7,393 bases of DNA from an uncultured Streptomyces sp. Its GTDB lineage: Bacteria; Actinomycetota; Actinomycetes; Streptomycetales; Streptomycetaceae. The position numbers and the translations under genes were made by a program. The stretch covers positions 1-7,393 of the forward strand of contig CAMLJW010000265.1 in assembly GCA_946480485.1 (NCBI GenBank). Reading direction: 5' to 3'. Below are positions 6,393-7,393 of the stretch, in pieces. The notes under the pieces were generated by a model. It was not told where the DNA came from. It was given only the letters and a program-made list of their open reading frames with translations, and searched no databases. Numbering within the stretch: position 1 is the stretch's first letter; every line of letters starts with the position of its first letter.

Positions 6393-7393
6393 TTGCCGAG
6401 GGTCACCAGCAAGGACGTGGCGCGAGAGGCCGGAGTCTCCCAGACCACCGTGAGCTTCGTGCTCAACGGCAGGGACGAGCACGGCCTCTCCGCGGAGACC
6501 CGCCGTCGGGTGTTGGAGACGGCGAAGCGACTCGGCTACGTACCGTCGGGAGCCGGCCGCGCGCTGCGCAAGGGCCGGAGCAACGTCGTGCTCTGCGTGG
6601 TTCCGGAACTCCCCGTCGCCGAGGCCATGGAGCAGTTCAAACTGGCCCTCGGCCGCTCACTGGGCGAGGCCGGCTACACCTGCGTGTATCTGCACCACGC
6701 CGGCACGGCCACGCCGCTGGCCGAGTTGTGGCAGCACGTCCAGCCGGCGGTGGTCGTCGCGTTCGGCGGCCTGCCGCCCGCCGACGCGCGGTCACTGCTT
6801 CGAGCTGAAATCCCGTTGCTCGACGGCGTGATCATGCCGGGCGGTGCCGGCCTGACCGGACTGAGCCAGGAAGATGTCGGACGCCTGCAGGTCGAGCACC
6901 TCGCGGCACGCGGGCACCGGCACATCGGTTACGCCGCGCTGGACGACCCCCGCGAGCGCCCCTTCTGCCTGCCCCGCCTGGCGGGGGCCACCCGGGCCTG
7001 CGCCGACCTGGGTCTGCCATCGCCGCAGGTTGTCAGCATGCGCTATGCGCGGGCCAGTGCCCGGGCCGCCGTCATGGAGTGGACGCAGGGCGTCACCCCG
7101 GTCACAGCGGTCGCCGCGTTCAACGATCTGCTCGCCCTGGCCGTCCTGGCGAGCTGCCGTACGCAGCACATCGCCGTCCCGGACGACCTGGCGCTCATCG
7201 GCGTCGACGACCTCCCGGTGAGCTCGCTTGCCGCACCGGCCCTGACCACCATCGGGATGGACCTCACCGTGCCAGCGGGCAATCTCACCGCACGGATCCT
7301 CTCGATGGCCGGCGCTCCGGCCCCGGCCCCGGCAGCGCCGAGTGGGCCCGGCGCGGGCGACATCCTCGCCGTCGTCCAGCGCGAAACGACGTA
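6393..7393 (+). CDS. LacI-family transcriptional repressor (right end cut)
   Basis: The visible 333 codons give a LacI/GalR-type regulator. An N-terminal helix-turn-helix (VTSKDVAREAGVSQTTVSFVLNG, residues 4-26, written here as its motif) is followed by LSAETRRRVLETAKRLGYVP and the hinge region GRALRKG, with Leu58 at the minor-groove leucine position. The sugar-binding-like effector domain runs from about 63, with QVEHLAARGHRHIGY (166-180), AFNDLLALA (242-250) and ALIGVDDLP (267-275) as family landmarks. A Pro/Ala-rich stretch (307-321) interrupts the C-terminal region. The TTG start is forced: the frame has a stop at 6363-6365 and no ATG or GTG before the helix-turn-helix. GGAGG lies 4 nt upstream, rather close. 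The window ends in TA after RETT, a usual LacI C-terminus, so the stop is probably the next base. It likely represses the divergent transporter and itself; the effector is unknown. Confidence 0.92.
   Translation, partial: MPRVTSKDVAREAGVSQTTVSFVLNGRDEHGLSAETRRRVLETAKRLGYVPSGAGRALRKGRSNVVLCVVPELPVAEAMEQFKLALGRSLGEAGYTCVYLHHAGTATPLAELWQHVQPAVVVAFGGLPPADARSLLRAEIPLLDGVIMPGGAGLTGLSQEDVGRLQVEHLAARGHRHIGYAALDDPRERPFCLPRLAGATRACADLGLPSPQVVSMRYARASARAAVMEWTQGVTPVTAVAAFNDLLALAVLASCRTQHIAVPDDLALIGVDDLPVSSLAAPALTTIGMDLTVPAGNLTARILSMAGAPAPAPAAPSGPGAGDILAVVQRETT

Noticed and set aside
6011..6466. A 151-codon minus-strand frame crossing the regulatory region
   Set aside because: It starts inside the LacI-type coding sequence on the opposite strand and runs through the operator and promoter candidates. 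Its Pro/Arg/Ser-rich product has no family resemblance.
1..7393. Mobile elements, CRISPR arrays, tRNA or rRNA genes, or a new defence system
   Set aside because: No transposase or integrase motifs, terminal repeats, spaced direct repeats or structural RNA sequences were seen. The gene content is an ordinary regulated importer locus.

Overview
The window looks like chromosomal DNA from a high-GC actinobacterium, most likely Streptomyces or a relative. All genes have strongly G/C-biased third codon positions, the stop codons inside the operon are TGA, non-ATG starts (GTG, TTG) are used, and a permease-ATPase fusion typical of actinobacterial peptide transporters is present. This assignment is by composition and protein style only.

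Most of the window (322-5907, minus strand) is one compact operon for an ABC importer of the peptide/opine/nickel (Dpp/Opp) class. In transcription order it has a lipoprotein substrate-binding protein (5907-4369), a DppB-type permease (4366-3332), a single polypeptide joining a DppC-type permease to a DppD-type ATPase (3335-1398), and a DppF-type ATPase (1401-322). The genes are separated by 2 nt or overlap by 4 nt (ATGA and GTGA junctions), so translational coupling is likely. Both ATPases have all the catalytic motifs, and both end in a four-cysteine motif with identical spacing (C-x5-C-x6-C-x17-C), the kind of motif that holds a [4Fe-4S] cluster in this family. After a 135-nt gap comes the 5' end of an alpha/beta-hydrolase gene in the same direction, cut by the left edge.

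On the plus strand from 6393 to the right edge is a LacI-family repressor, nearly complete (333 codons visible). The 485-nt divergent region between it and the transporter holds the control elements. A perfect 20-bp palindrome with a central CG (6315-6334) is the probable repressor operator. It lies just downstream of a good minus-strand promoter candidate (TTGCCA-17-TACGGT, 6376-6348) and overlaps the -35 region of a weaker plus-strand candidate for the repressor gene. The predicted transporter mRNA therefore has an untranslated leader of about 430 nt. About 75 nt before the binding-protein start the leader contains a long imperfect hairpin (5983-6033) with a competing alternative pairing.

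Working model: the repressor senses a small molecule, probably the transported solute or a breakdown product, and controls its own gene and the importer. The hydrolase may act on the imported compound. The sequence does not show what the substrate is; a peptide, an oligosaccharide or an ester-containing plant compound are all possible for this class with a LacI regulator. No mobile element, CRISPR array, tRNA or rRNA was seen.
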